Shown: piece after piece, positions 43,550 to 55,363 of the stretch
Layout of the letters: each line of letters starts with the position of its first letter
How positions within the stretch are numbered: the first letter of the stretch is position 1
Assembly: GCF_020509005.1 (NCBI RefSeq)
Contig: NC_063016.1
Coordinates: forward strand, 1,922,001 to 1,986,000
Direction of reading: 5' to 3'
Source of the DNA: Fulvia fulva
Lineage: Eukaryota > Ascomycota > Dothideomycetes > Mycosphaerellales > Mycosphaerellaceae
Length of the DNA stretch: 64,000 bases
Position numbers and translations under genes: made by a program
The notes under the pieces: model-generated
Databases searched by the model: none
What the model was told of the DNA's origin: nothing
What the model saw: the letters and a program-made list of their open reading frames with translations, nothing else

Positions 43550-45240
43550 TAGGTGTATGGGTGGTGCGGCGGTCTGTTGTGCCCAAGGTCAAACACCAGA
43601 AGCCGCATTGCTCACTGCCGGCTTCATGCGCAAGCCCGTGCCATGCGTTCGTCTATTTCGGTCGTGATGAAGTGTGGAGAGAGCAAGATCCTGCTGATGT
43701 GTGTTTCGTCCTTGGATCGATGTGTCACGACAGCTGGTGGCTGTTTGCAGTCTGGCCTTGTGGATCGTCGATGTACTAGAAGTAGTAGCTGTGCCTGAGA
43801 TGCACGCGCGTGAAGTGTACGTGAGGCAGGTTCCAGGTCGTGGCACAGAAGCGAAGAGGGGACGATCACCTACATGTAAGTCCGCGGTAGGCGAGATCTT
43901 CATGACGTTCGGCGGCAGGACAAGCCTACAAGGCAATCTCCCAGTCCAATCTTGCTCCTGCACGGCCGGATTGTCGAGCTTGCGCATGGGTCTGACTGAG
44001 CAGATGGTGAGGTGGTACCTCTTAGTGCCATCTTGGGCAGGAAGCCAGTCGGCGCAGGCGGCAAGGGTCTGCTGCAGCACTGCTTTCGCATGCCACCAGC
44101 GTCCAGATGTACCCTCCCGACGGAGCCGCCTTGTCGTGGGGCGGAGGAAGAGGCTGAACGGGCATGGCGAAAAGACGTTGCGATGGAAATAAGCCTAGTA
44201 GGGTGTGACCGTGTGAGGTGCTATACGTCGTGCACAACCCGTTACCCGCTTCAGCAACAGCACACAAGGACGCTACTCTACCCTGGCACGTGCCTGGTTT
44301 GGAGATTGAGCACTGCCGGCAGACGGAAGCAGGGGTTCTATATTGCACGAGCGCACGATCGACCATCGACCGCGCACTCGCTTGGGCTGAGCTCGGGTGC
44401 TCAAGATGCGAATTGTCCGATAGTTAGCCGAATATGTCATCTCAACTGCAGACGATGGCTTGTGATGCCACTCCCGCAGTACAGCAGCAGACCATTGCCG
44501 CATTGCGGGCGTCGTAAGAACGGTTGTCGGCGAAACTCGAGGCTGAAACGGAGAGCCAACTCTCTGGTTCGCCTAGTGCCTTGACAGCGGCCGCTAGTAA
44601 CATAATCAACTGCTGAGGAAAGTATCATTGAGCATTCCCTGCGTGCGCATGACCTACCTGTGTACTGCCCCGTCGAATGTACATGGAGCATCCAGCTGCA
44701 CCTATCAAACATGCTGTACGGGGCGCCATCGCGCGGGACCACCTCGTCTACCCCGCCGCCACATCGATGTCGCCTCCGCCGTTTCAGAATCGAGAGACTT
44801 CACGCCGGTGAACGCAGCCACGTGTGTGGTGTGCCGTACAGTCTAGGCGAGCTCCCGATGCTCTGGAGCCTTCACAGCGACTGCGTCGAGATGCAATCAA
44901 CGTAAAGAACATGACAGCGGCGACTGCTACGTCCGCAAATAACCTGCTGATCGCGATTTCGACTTCGTTCTGCTGAGTCCTGTGCGGACAGTGCTACCTT
45001 CATGGTGGTGGTATCTCTAGGCCAAACCCGCCGCCAGAACGCCGGTCCTTCTACCCAGAACTCCTTCTAATATGCAACGCTGCAAACAGTTCGTTGACTC
45101 GTCAGAGTCTTAGTCCACTCCAACTGCCATGACTCCTCCACCCCACAGACGCTTGACCTCCATCCAAGAACCTTCTCTCGGGAAATCTAGACCGGCGCGA
45201 AGGAGGATCCATTTAAGCCAATTGACTTTTGGCACCGTAC
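43550..45240. other. 1.7 kb region without a secure gene
   Basis: A minus-strand frame at about 43,860-44,080 (KRYHLTICSVRPMRKLDNPA, PPNVMKISPTADLHVGD) has a protein-like look and a possible donor near 43,873, but upstream and downstream parts could not be joined. Other frames overlap and are not family-like. Confidence 0.3.
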
Positions 45241-45244
45241 GCAG

Positions 45245-46371
45245 TCAGACACCCATGGTGAAGTCATGCTCGATGCCTGGAGTGACAGAAGCCATGAACT
45301 TGAGGAATACCACGAGATACTGGTCCACGCGAATGGCCGGCACCTCTGGATCGTCAGCACCATCTCCAGACAGCACTTCCCAGTCCGCCTCGCCATCCTT
45401 GTCCTTGCTCTTCGACGCTTTGTCCTTCTCTTGAAGACCCAAGGCTGAGGTCTGGTCAACCAGTCCTTCCATGCCCGCCAAGGCTGGCTTCTCTCCATGC
45501 TTCATCTTTTCGATGCGAAGCTTCAAGGCAGCATCGGCACGATCCAAGAGCACCTTCATAACGCTTGCATGCTTGCAGGGATGTACGGAGGCAGTCTTGA
45601 TCGGCGGATCGGTGAAGTTGAAGTCCTCGAGGGTCACAGTCTTGTCTTTGTAGTCACCGACGATGTCTTCCATCATGCTGATCGGAGGTAGCGGCGAGTT
45701 GGAGGCTGCATCGTAGCCAAGGAGGTAGAGACGAGGTGTGCGGTAGTATGGAGTGTAGGTAATGTAGAGCGTGTAGGTCCGCAGTCTGGGAGCGTTAGTT
45801 CTCAGGCCACCGAGAGCAGGGACGGATCAGTATCTCACCCTTCGTCCTTCCTGCCTGCGCTGGTGTCGCGAATGATAGCCTCCTCGTCATCCTCTTCGTC
45901 GTCCATATCTGGGATCTCATCCTCCTCCTCAGCGTTTTCCCCGACTTTACCGTCCTCGTCAACAGTTCTAACGTCTTTGAGGAGCTTGCTGTCTTCAGGT
46001 CCACTGCTACCACCCGCCTTCAGCCAGCCATCATCTTCACCGCCAGCGTCGCCGCCTGTCTCTTTCAGCATGTCCCGCACCAGCTGGTCCTCTGCATCGG
46101 AGCCGGCGAAGTCATCGGCCTTGATGCGCTTGCGGCAAGGCACTCCGCGAGTCACCAGATACTGCTTGCCGGCCGGGAAGTAGGAGACTCGCTGGCTCGG
46201 TGAAGCTGCATCTGCCCACTTCCAGCTAGGGAACTTGTGCACGAGGAATTCACCAGCAGCCTGGAACTCTTCGGGCGTGATCTGGCCGGTGGAGCGGAAA
46301 TTGGAGGTGTTGTTGATGGGCGCGAATCGGTCCCTTAGCGGGTCGATGAATGTGTGTATGAGGTTCTGCAT
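45245..46371 (-). CDS. ATG3: Autophagy-related E2-like conjugating enzyme Atg3
   Basis: Exon 1 (46,371-45,839) and exon 2 (45,785-45,245) are joined by a 53-base intron (GTGAGA to CCCAG, branch ACTAAC, phase 2), giving 357 residues, within the family range. Hallmarks: [20 protein letters not shown] and FPSWKWADA at the N-terminus; an acidic flexible insert (about residues 105-175); [19 protein letters not shown]; and [19 protein letters not shown]. The catalytic Cys is in HPCKHA at about residue 248, and the C-terminal helix region reads [19 protein letters not shown]. Role: receives Atg8 from Atg7 and transfers it to phosphatidylethanolamine for autophagosome growth in the cytosol. All key residues are present. 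Confidence 0.95.
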
Positions 46372-46374
46372 GTC

Positions 46375-47030
46375 AGGCGAGATGTTAGTATCAGAGCAAG
46401 ACCTTGTTGATCAAGTTAAGGCGGCAGCAACGGCAGGCAGTGTAAGGCTTGATTGTTTGTTCGTGATTGTCATCGATCACAAGGTGGAGCTCACGAGAGG
46501 CGGCAGCAACCAGCAACCCCTCGGGCCCTCGGTCGGACCTTGCCCCACCTAATCCCTGTTACCTTTGTCAGCTGCCGTGTCGCCGAGAGTCTCTCGGTCG
46601 CGCCGAGCACAGCCAAACATCCACCTCAACTGTGACCAGACACGTGCGCGACGATAGCGATACGGAAGTCGATGTGACCAAAGATGAAGTATGGCACCGC
46701 GTCGACTTCAGAACCGCCACTGTGCTCTTCGCGAAGCAAGAACGCCGCAGCGGGTCGGGAACAATGTCTTTTGCTTGGATGAGCTACACGACGCGCTCAG
46801 ACTTGTCCATTCTCTCTTGGTGCAGAGGTCGCTTACGAATGTCGACCGAGTTCGGATGCAGTTGCATGCGATAAAAGCTATGGTGAAAGCAGCCCTATGA
46901 TCACGCCTTTGGAAGCTCCACAAGAACGAACAGCACAAAAGATGCCAACTCCGCAGAGAGCTTCCGTCCAAGGCGTCAGCAAAGTCGAATTGTCTTGAAT
47001 ACCACCGTCACATCACAAGCCGCGCACTTA
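46375..47030. other. Divergent promoter region of ATG3 and the flavin monooxygenase gene
   Basis: No gene recognised. It serves as upstream sequence for both neighbours. Confidence 0.4.
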
Positions 47031-47035
47031 CGAAA

Positions 47036-48319
47036 ATGGTATTCGAATTCATCTCTCTGGCATTCCCAAATGCAAGCACGGAGCTGGACCCCATACCTGG
47101 TGCTCCCATCGACCCAGACTACCTGGCACGCTACGCGCGCAATCTCGACGAGTATGACTTCAACTACACTCTCCAGCCCTATGGAAGTGGAAGCTTCGAC
47201 CCTTTCACGACTGGAGCCACCATCGCCGCCCACACGAAAAATCTGAAAGTCATCATTGCTCTCAGGCCGAACACCATGTACCCTACAGTCGCAGCGAAGG
47301 CCCTGGCTACTCTTGATCAGTTGAGCAAAGGACGCGCGGTGGTGCACTTCATCGCCGGTGGCTCTGATGCTGAGCAAGCCAAGGAGGGGGACTTCCTAAG
47401 TAAAGATCAACGATACGAACGACTTGAGGAGTACATCAAGATCCTCAAACGGGCTTGGCAGTCGGCTGAGCCATTTGATTGGGATGGCAAGCATTACCAG
47501 TTCAAGCAGTTCAGCAACACCGTCCGTCCTGTCAACGGTAGTAGTATTCCTGTCTCCGTCGGTGGATCAAGGTACGTGTTGATTCCAAAAAGCGCTTCTC
47601 GAGACGTCTTGACCTTACTCTACCAATTCGAGGTCATACAGAGCATAGCTGACGCAATGTCGACACAGTGACGAGGCTTATCGTGTTGGAGGCTCGTTGG
47701 CCGATATCTTTGGTCTTTGGGGTGAGCCATTGAAAGAGACCAAACAGCAGATCGATCGTATCTACGCCGAAGCTGAGAAGGCTGGCCGTACCGACCGCCC
47801 GCGAATCTGGGTCACATTCAGGCCCATAACGGCCGAGAGTGATGACCTTGCCTGGCAGAAGGCTCACCGCACACTCGATGCCCTCACTGGCAATCGCGAC
47901 AAAGGCCAAGGGATCGTGCCCGCTGCTGCTGGAACTCCTCAGAATGTAGGCTCACAGCGTTTGTTGGAGATCGCAGCACGTGGAGAGGTCCAAGATCGTG
48001 CTCTGGTACGTGTCGTTCTTCTAATGTGACAGCCACTACCGGTCAGCTGACTCTGAATAAGTGGTACCCAACTGTAACCGCGACGAACGCTCGTGGTGCT
48101 TCTACAGCGCTGGTCGGTTCATACCAGACCATCGCTGATTCGATCCTGGATTATGTTGACCTGGGATGTGACCTGATCAGCATTCGTGGCTATGACAACT
48201 TGAACGATGCGATTGACTATGGACGACATGTCTTACCCCGAGTAAGAGCTGTATTGAGCAAGGAAAACGGCGATCGCTCTCTCAAGAATGGTGCCACATC
48301 AGCCGTGGTAGATGGTTGA
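47036..48319 (+). CDS. LLM-class (SsuD-like) FMN-dependent alkanesulfonate monooxygenase
   Basis: There are three exons: 47,036-47,571, 47,669-48,005 and 48,062-48,319. Introns are 97 bases (GTACGT to CACAG) and 56 bases (GTACGT to ATAAG; branch CTGAC). For the second, the alternative acceptor CAG at 48,046 adds five residues. The 376-residue product matches bacterial luciferase-like sulfonate monooxygenases: TKNLKVIIALRPNTMYPTVA, LDQLSKGRAVVHFIAGG, RYERLEEYIKILKRAW, PVSVGGS, then NARGASTALVGSYQTIADSI and DLISIRGY. Role: with a reduced-flavin supply, cleaves C-S bonds of alkanesulfonates to release sulfite, a route to sulfur. The family is bacterial in origin but common in ascomycetes; the introns show it is settled here. 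Confidence 0.88.
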
Positions 48320-48324
48320 TCGGC

Positions 48325-49170
48325 AGTCTACATCTCGGCGTCAGCATCGCGTGAGTTCAGCATCGAGCTCAGGTGCGTGGCCGATGGGGACGGCATCCTG
48401 TGGATTTGAGTCAACAGCATGAGAGTACTCGATATCCAAAGATGAGACCTATCTAAAGCTTCAGCGCCATTTCATGTTGCAATACTCCAAGGGCTGTGGA
48501 CAGGGTTCGTTGCCGCAAAGCGCGTCGCCGTCTTCGCTACGAACATCGTTGCTTGGACCTACCGGCATGCTAAAGTGATGCGTGGATATAGCGACCTGCA
48601 CGAGGCGCTTTGCGCATTGCTGTATCCCTATTCAATCCGAAAGATCGTCTGACACAGCACGCCTGGGTTGCTCACAGGTGAAGGGGCTCTTTCGGTAAAG
48701 TCGGCTAACCAGAATGCAGTCTGTAGCGGGCAACGGCCATCCCGATGCTGTATACCTCATCAAGTCTTCCTCACGCCGTCCTTTCCTTTTTCGCGGGATC
48801 GTCGCCCTGTCACTCCCTCCTAGCTTTAGGCTTATTGCGCATGATGTTGCTCCTGCGGATGGTCTTAGTAGCCGGATAGCTTATCGCAACCCCAAATATA
48901 TCACGAAGAACCAAGCATCTTCATCTGATGGCACGGAGGCTGGCTTCGAGCTCGAGACGCGAGACCCCAATACCACCGCGAGTGGTAAATCAATTGACAC
49001 AAAGTCATCGTCCTTGCGGCTTGCAGAGTATCGATCGGGAAATCCGAATCCTTCTAGGGCATGCAGCTGGAAACGATTTGACACCATCTATATTATATTG
49101 CCAACGACCTACTTGAGCTGTTTGCGGCCTTCTTACAGAGTGCCGATTTCCACACACGCTCGGCGCCTTT
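48325..49170. other. Intergenic region
   Basis: A plus-strand frame (48,714-49,160) exists but has no domain, signal or exon logic. Nothing else seen. Confidence 0.4.
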
Positions 49171-49177
49171 GTTCAAT

Positions 49178-50886
49178 ATGGCCACTACCAAGCACAGCAA
49201 CGTCGACCTCTTGTTTGCAGGCGCGGGCCCTGCTGGCATGATGGCCAGCATGTATCTCTCAGAGCATGGTGTGAAGCATCGCATCATTGATCGAAGGGGC
49301 ACAAGAAAACTCAACGGACGGGCCGACGGTCTCATGACGAGGACCGTCGAGATCTGGGACAGCTATAGCATCGCTGACAAGATCAGTAGCGTTGCCGCTT
49401 CGTTTGGGGAGTGGTCGTTGTGGTCCTTCGATGGCGATATTCAGGCTGGTATCTCGCGGCATCAGAGAGACAGGAACGTTGCAGGGCCAACTACTGGACG
49501 TCTTCAATCTGGCCTTATGCATTAGGGGTATACGGAGCAGGAAGCGTTTGTTAACGGGTACGGTTTGTACGGAAGCTTGGGGGAGTTGTTAACGCGACTT
49601 TCGTTTGTACTTTCGGATTATATAGAGTAGTCGTAAGGCCTAGGATAGAGAATCATCGAATCCCTTCGCGCGAAAAACCTCTTCGTGGTATGCCGAAGCC
49701 GCTTTCGGAGATGCAGTAAGGCTGAGGGGCGGTCCCGTTGTCGAGAGAGGTGCAAAGCCTGTGTCTCTCGACGCTGCTAGAGATATCTTAGCGCCGTACA
49801 CAATGGACTATAAGTATTGCGACTGGCATACGGTATATCGTGTTGGCCAGCGGGTGTGCAACCATACCGCATACCTCGAGCGAGTCTTCCTGGCAGGTGA
49901 TTCAATTCACACCCACTCCCCGAAAGGAGGTCAGGTGAATATATGGCACAGCTACGAGCGCTATGCGAATATGGCTGACTTCGTTGTGCTCCACAGGGCA
50001 TGAACATCTCGCAGCACGACGCGTACAACCTCTTGTCTCGTGGAAGATCGCTGGCGTTGTCAATGGACAACTATCTCCAAAGATTTTGAGCACATACGAG
50101 CACGGGCGGATCCCAGTGGCTCGCCGCCTCATTGCCCACGATAGAGACATGGCCGCCGTATTAACAGCTCGCCAGGATCGTGACGGAGCAGCGATAAATA
50201 AGATATACGCTCGTCTGCAGGAGAACAACGGCACACTCCTGCAATATGACCACTGCTCTCTGGTTACAGCGGATGGTGATACTGCTCGTCAGAGCGCTGC
50301 ATCTGAGCTCAAGCTAGGAACCACGTTCCCTGATGTGACAGTGTGGAGTCAGGCCAGAGGCGATATGGCGTGGTCACAATCACTTCTCAAGAGCAATGGA
50401 CAGTGGCGCCTCATGGTCTTTGCTGGAGATGTAGCGCAGATATCACAGCTGGCTACCGTCAACAGTCTGGGTGATCAAATCGTACAGCTGTCAGCTCGCT
50501 ACATCCCTTCGTCCTCGAGATAGTCGAAGTGGATGGATGTGCTGCTGTTTCACAGCGCCACTACCAATGATGTTGAATTGCCAGACTTCCACGAGGCATA
50601 CTTTCCATTGGATGAAGTGGCGGGTCGAAGGTACGATACTATCTATGCCGACTGGCCTTCGGAAGGGAAGGATGATACTACCGTCAATGCTCACAAGGCA
50701 TATGGTGTGGATCCGAACAAAGGCGCACTGGTTTTGATTAGACCAGACCAGTTCGTTGCTTGGGTTGAGTCGTTGGAGGATCTGGGAGCGCTGGAAGAGT
50801 GGTTGGCGCGGTTTATGCTTGCAGAGCGGGAACCGCGCAGAGATTCTGGGCAGGATAGGGAGAGCACCGAAAGCACAGATATCTAA
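49178..50886 (+). pseudogene. Phenol 2-monooxygenase-type FAD hydroxylase, decayed with internal deletion
   Basis: The 5' part reads VDLLFAGAGPAGMMASMYLS (FAD Rossmann motif) and NGRADGLMTRTVEIWDSY. After about 49,500 the frame ends, and about 200 bases of unrelated, stop-rich sequence follow where some 150-200 residues are expected. Homology resumes at about 49,758 ([15 protein letters not shown]) through [16 protein letters not shown], a 62-base intron (49,935-49,996) and [12 protein letters not shown] 2-base shift near 50,031 precedes SWKIAGVVNGQL. TAG at 50,521-50,523 precedes the C-terminal thioredoxin-like dimer domain (MDVLLFHSATTNDVELPDF, LIRPDQFVAWVESLEDLG), in the same frame. An active enzyme would hydroxylate phenols with NADPH and O2. 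Four separate lesions make this a pseudogene. Confidence 0.85.
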
Positions 50887-50889
50887 AGA

Positions 50890-51741
50890 CAGAACACGAA
50901 TTGCGAGCCATCCTCAACCCCTTCGCTACACGAGCAGCACCATCTTCCAATCCACTCGTGAGACGCTGCAGACCATGTCCGACTGCCTTGGTGCCGGTAG
51001 TGTTCTGTCAGGATGAGCTTGCTGACATGCAGCCGCATTGTAGGCTATACTTGCGTTAATGGTCTCCCGGGCTGACGTTGCTAGCGCCTGCTTCTTGTGC
51101 CTGCATGTGCCTGCGAGGCTGCGACAGCTGTTACTGCACCAGCCGCTCCCTTGTTGTCGTTACCGATAGGCATAATCACGGCAGTGACAGGCTGAGCTCT
51201 GCGGTCTGGGGTATACAATGTGGAAAGTGCTCTCGTGGACCGTGGTCGGTCGGCATGTGCCTTGGTGATGAGCTTCCATCCAGACTTATTATTACATGTA
51301 CTGTATCGAATTTGGACGAGACTGCACGTGCTGTTCATGCACAATTGATGTCATCTTCCTAGTGCCGGCACGTCCACCCACGGGCGACGTGTTTCGAGCG
51401 CGCGCTAAGCCGGGTGCAGCCGAAGATCCCTGCCCACGCACCTTCCCGGCGTGCCCGCCCGCGGACAGCAAGAGAAAGAGCGAGGCTTGGCGGCAAGTTT
51501 TCTCGTCAGGTACGTTGGCTGATCTTTGCTCACGCTCCTGCTTGCACCCTCCATCCTCAAAGTCATCCTCCTCCGCCGCCCCAACACAAGCAGTTTACCC
51601 TCTTCTGCTCGTACACTCGGAGATCAGGTCCAAAAAAACGTGAAAATTCATCAAAAACCCCGTCCCGACTCTCACCCAGTCGGCTCTCACCACCGCTCCT
51701 GTCCTGCGCCGTAGCGAGACCCATTCCCAGACACACGACAT
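50890..51741. other. Upstream region of PAB1
   Basis: No protein gene supported. A-rich patches (CAAAAAAACGTG near 51,630; ATCAAAAACC near 51,650) and pyrimidine-rich blocks lie in the probable 5' UTR or promoter. A-rich leaders are used for PABP autoregulation in other fungi; that role here is only a suggestion. Confidence 0.35.
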
Positions 51742-51813
51742 GTGAGTACATCGCCGCAGCAAACGCGCCCGTCATTATCATCCAGCGACACACATACTGA
51801 CAATCACGCGCAG
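51742..51813 (+). other. Probable 5'-UTR intron of PAB1
   Basis: GTGAGT donor, ATACTGAC branch motif and GCGCAG acceptor give a 72-base intron about 215 bases before the ATG. It is of normal local size and quality. Confidence 0.55.
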
Positions 51814-52027
51814 CTCGTCAATTGCCCCATCGCTCGTCCAGCTCGACGTCGCCAGCACAAAAAGAGTCCGCAGCCAAGAATTTGTACGCTCACCCTCCCT
51901 CAAAAGGCTCTTTGTCCACACCCCAAAGCGCACAACAATACCTTCCACACCACTTCACCTTCTTTATACCTCACAAAAGAAGGCGCATCTGACATCGCCC
52001 AACCAGACAGACTCACCCATCGCGAAC

Positions 52028-54438
52028 ATGTCTGACGTGCAGAACGCGACCTCCCCTGCCGGCCAGGCCTCCTCTCCAGATGCTGCTGCCACGAACGGTA
52101 ACCAGGTCAACACCACCATCCCAGCCCCGGGCAACGACGTGAACGACATGCCGACTCCCACCTCGGCCGCTCCCTCCAACGCCAACCCGAACTCGGCCTC
52201 GCTCTATGTCGGTGAGCTCGACCCTTCCGTCACCGAGGCCATGCTCTTCGAGCTCTTCTCTTCCATCGGACAGGTCGCGTCGATCCGTGTCTGCCGTGAC
52301 GCCGTCACCCGCCGCTCGCTTGGCTACGCGTACGTCAACTACAACAGCGCCAGCGATGGCGAGCGCGCTCTCGAGGAGCTGAACTACACTCTAATCAAGG
52401 GCAAGCCATGCCGCATCATGTGGTCGCAGCGTGACCCAGCTCTGCGCAAGACTGGCCAGGGCAACGTTTTCATCAAGAACCTGGACGGCGCGATCGACAA
52501 CAAGGCTCTCCACGACACTTTCGCTGCCTTCGGCAACATCCTCTCTTGCAAGGTCGCTCAGGACGAGCACGGCAATTCCAGAGGCTACGGTTTCGTCCAC
52601 TACGAGACTGCCGAGGCTGCTAACTCGGCCATCAAGTCGGTTAACGGCATGCTTTTGAACGAGAAGAAGGTCTTCGTCGGCCACCACATCCCAAAGAAGG
52701 ATCGCATGAGCAAGTTCGAGGAGATGAAGGCCAACTTCACCAACATCTATGTCAAGAACATCGATCTTGAGGCCACTGACGATGAGTTCCGCGCCATGTT
52801 CGAGAAGTACGGTGACATCACTTCCGCTTCGCTCGCGCACGACCAGGAGGGTAAATCCCGCGGCTTCGGCTTTGTCAACTACATCCGCCACGAGGATGCT
52901 GGCAAGGCTGTTGAGGAACTCAACGGCTCCGACTTCAAGGGTCAGGCTCTGTACGTCGGCCGTGCTCAGAAGAAGCACGAGCGTGAGGAGGAGCTGCGCA
53001 AGCAGTACGAGGCCCAGCGCCAGGAGAAGAGCGCCAAGTACCAGGGCGTCAACCTCTACGTGAAGAACTTGGCTGACGAGATCGATGACGACGAGCTCCG
53101 CAAGATCTTCGAGCCATACGGTGCTATCACTTCTGCCAAGGTCATGCGCGACACCATCCCAGCCGATGAGGTCGCTGCCTCGAAGAAGGACGACGAGAAG
53201 TCGGACGACGAGAAGAAGAGCGAAGACGAGGAAAAGAAGGAGGAGGATGACAAGAAGGAAGAGGGCGAGAAGAAGGAAGATGACGTTGAGGATGTGACCA
53301 AGAAGCTGGACACCATCACCATCGGCGGCGAGAAGAAGGTTCTCGGCAAGAGCAAGGGCTTCGGCTTCGTCTGCTTCTCGAACCCTGATGAGGCTACCAA
53401 GGCCGTCACCGAGCTCAACCAGAAGATGATTCACGGTAAGCCACTCTATGTGGCTCTGGCGCAGCGTAAGGAGGTCCGCAAGAGCCAGCTCGAGGCCAGT
53501 ATCCAGGCGCGCAACCAAGTCCGCATGCAGCAGCAGGGCCCAGCCGGCGCCATGCCACCACAGTTCATGCAGCCGCAGATGTTCATGGGTCCCAATGGTC
53601 AGCCAATGATGATGCCAGCTCAGGGTGGCCGTGGTCAGATGCCACAGATGCCGTTCATGGGTGGCATGCCGCAGCAAGGTGGTCGTGGCGGTTTCCCACA
53701 GCAGGGTGGTCGTGGTCAACCTCAGATGCCACAAATCCCATACGGCATGGCACCACAGATGGGCTTCCCACAAGGTTACGGCGCCAACCCACAAGCCTAC
53801 GCTCAGCTCATGCAGGCTGCTCAAGCTCAAGCCATGGGTGGACGTGGTGCTGGTCGCGGTGGCCCAATGCCCGGCATGCCAATGATGCCTGGTATGATGC
53901 CAGGTATGCCCGGTATGCCACCACAGATGGGTCAGCCAGGCGGTATGCCATCCGGTCGTGGCGGCTTCGGCGGTCAGCGCGGAGGCATGCAGGGCGGCAT
54001 GGGTCGCGATGGTGAGGCACGCGGTCGTGCAGGCAACCCTCGCGGACAAGCCGCTGGCATCGACCTCGGTGCTCTCGGCCAAGCTCCACCTGCTCAGCAG
54101 AAGCAAATGCTCGGCGAGGCACTCTACCCCAAGATCCACGCTCAGCAACCTGAGCTCGCTGGGAAGATCACTGGTATGCTTCTCGAGATGGACAACGAGG
54201 AGCTCATCGGACTGTAAGTGCTCACATCCAAGCTAAGCTCTTTGACTCTATACTGACTTTTCGCAGCACGGGCGATGACAACGCTCTTCGCGAGAAGGTC
54301 CAGGAGGCCCTCAACGTCTACGACGAGTACCTCAAGAACCACAACGGCCCATCCGGCGAAGGCCAGAGCGAGGCTCAGCCCAACGGTACCGAGAACCTCA
54401 ACCCAGGTGTTGAGGAGACCAAGGATGCCGAGGCTTAG
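52028..54438 (+). CDS. PAB1: Polyadenylate-binding protein
   Basis: Exon 1 (52,028-54,213) and exon 2 (54,267-54,438) flank a 53-base intron (GTAAGT to TCGCAG, phase 2), giving 785 residues. Four RRMs start near residues 58 (SLYVGELD), 145 ([10 protein letters not shown]), 238 (TNIYVKNID) and 341 ([10 protein letters not shown]). RRM4 is split by about 70 Lys/Asp/Glu-rich residues between its RNP2 and RNP1 halves (RNP1: [10 protein letters not shown]). A Met/Gly/Pro/Gln-rich linker with many GGRG repeats follows, then the C-terminal MLLE domain ([33 protein letters not shown]). Role: binds mRNA poly(A) tails and links to eIF4G, release factor eRF3 and deadenylases. The codon bias toward C-ending codons fits a highly expressed gene. 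Intact. Confidence 0.96.
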
Positions 54439-54439
54439 A

Positions 54440-55360
54440 AAGCTGACCGTGTGCCTTACTCAGGACCGGGTCGCTGGCCTCATGGTGGAGCTCGTCGGCC
54501 TCTTCACAACTTGCCTCACCAAGCAATGGTCCGCTGATTGTACCATGCCTTTGCTGGCGTCTGGTGCTCCGATCGGCGATCGAATTGCGAGGCTGCTCTT
54601 TTCTGCTGTACCTCCACGTTGCTCTTGGTAACTGGATCGATGGCGTACGACTTACTACGATACCCCTTTACCGAGCTCAGCCTGTTCCGTATGAGCTAGT
54701 ACGACTGTAACACTACTGCTACCACTACCCGAGCACACTTTCAGCCCAACTTTCAATATGATTACCTGCAGCAACACCGGACTAGTAGATGTGGTGGAGT
54801 ATGGCTTTCAGGGTAGATTTGCGAAAGTTTGTGGATGAGAGGTGATGGATAGGAATGTACGATCAATCAGTGTAGCGCATGAGAATGGATGATATGCATG
54901 ATTTCAGTGGCTCGTAAATGGCCCAACTGCCTTTGTTCGAGTCAGCACCGCAACTACGCCACTCGATGGTGCTGTGCCCTGCAATCAGGTCGGAAAGGCA
55001 AGGCCTATAGGACCCGCAAGCACATGCAGCAATAGCAGCCTTCGTGCACCCACGCGAAACGGATATTGCTTCGGCTTTGTGTTGACCTGAAGCCACAAGC
55101 GATGCTGCTCGAAGAGCTCTTAGCCATTATCTGCCAACGGCGCACGCTACTGCACACCTTAGTACGCGATCTTAATGGACTCACAAGTAGCAGACGGCCG
55201 TGTGCACTACCAATCTACCGCCCAGTTAAGCTTGGACATTACGCGGCATGTCTCTCATCGCGAACACTGGAACGCCTCCCATTGCACGCTGCTGACGATC
55301 GGACAAGGAGCTCGTTTCGTTAGCGTCATCTTTGAAGATATAAGACTCTGATATCGACGG
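54440..55360. other. Intergenic region and PAB1 3' UTR
   Basis: No convincing gene. A plus-strand frame at 55,066-55,323 has no domain or signal. Confidence 0.4.
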
Positions 55361-55363
55361 TGC

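Noticed and set aside
46453..46900. Overlapping frames between ATG3 and the flavin monooxygenase
   Set aside because: No signal, domain or splice logic; this is a divergent promoter region.
52391..54148. 585-residue open frame antisense to PAB1
   Set aside because: It is the shadow of a strongly codon-biased gene (Leu/His/Thr-rich, no domain) and mirrors PAB1 exactly.
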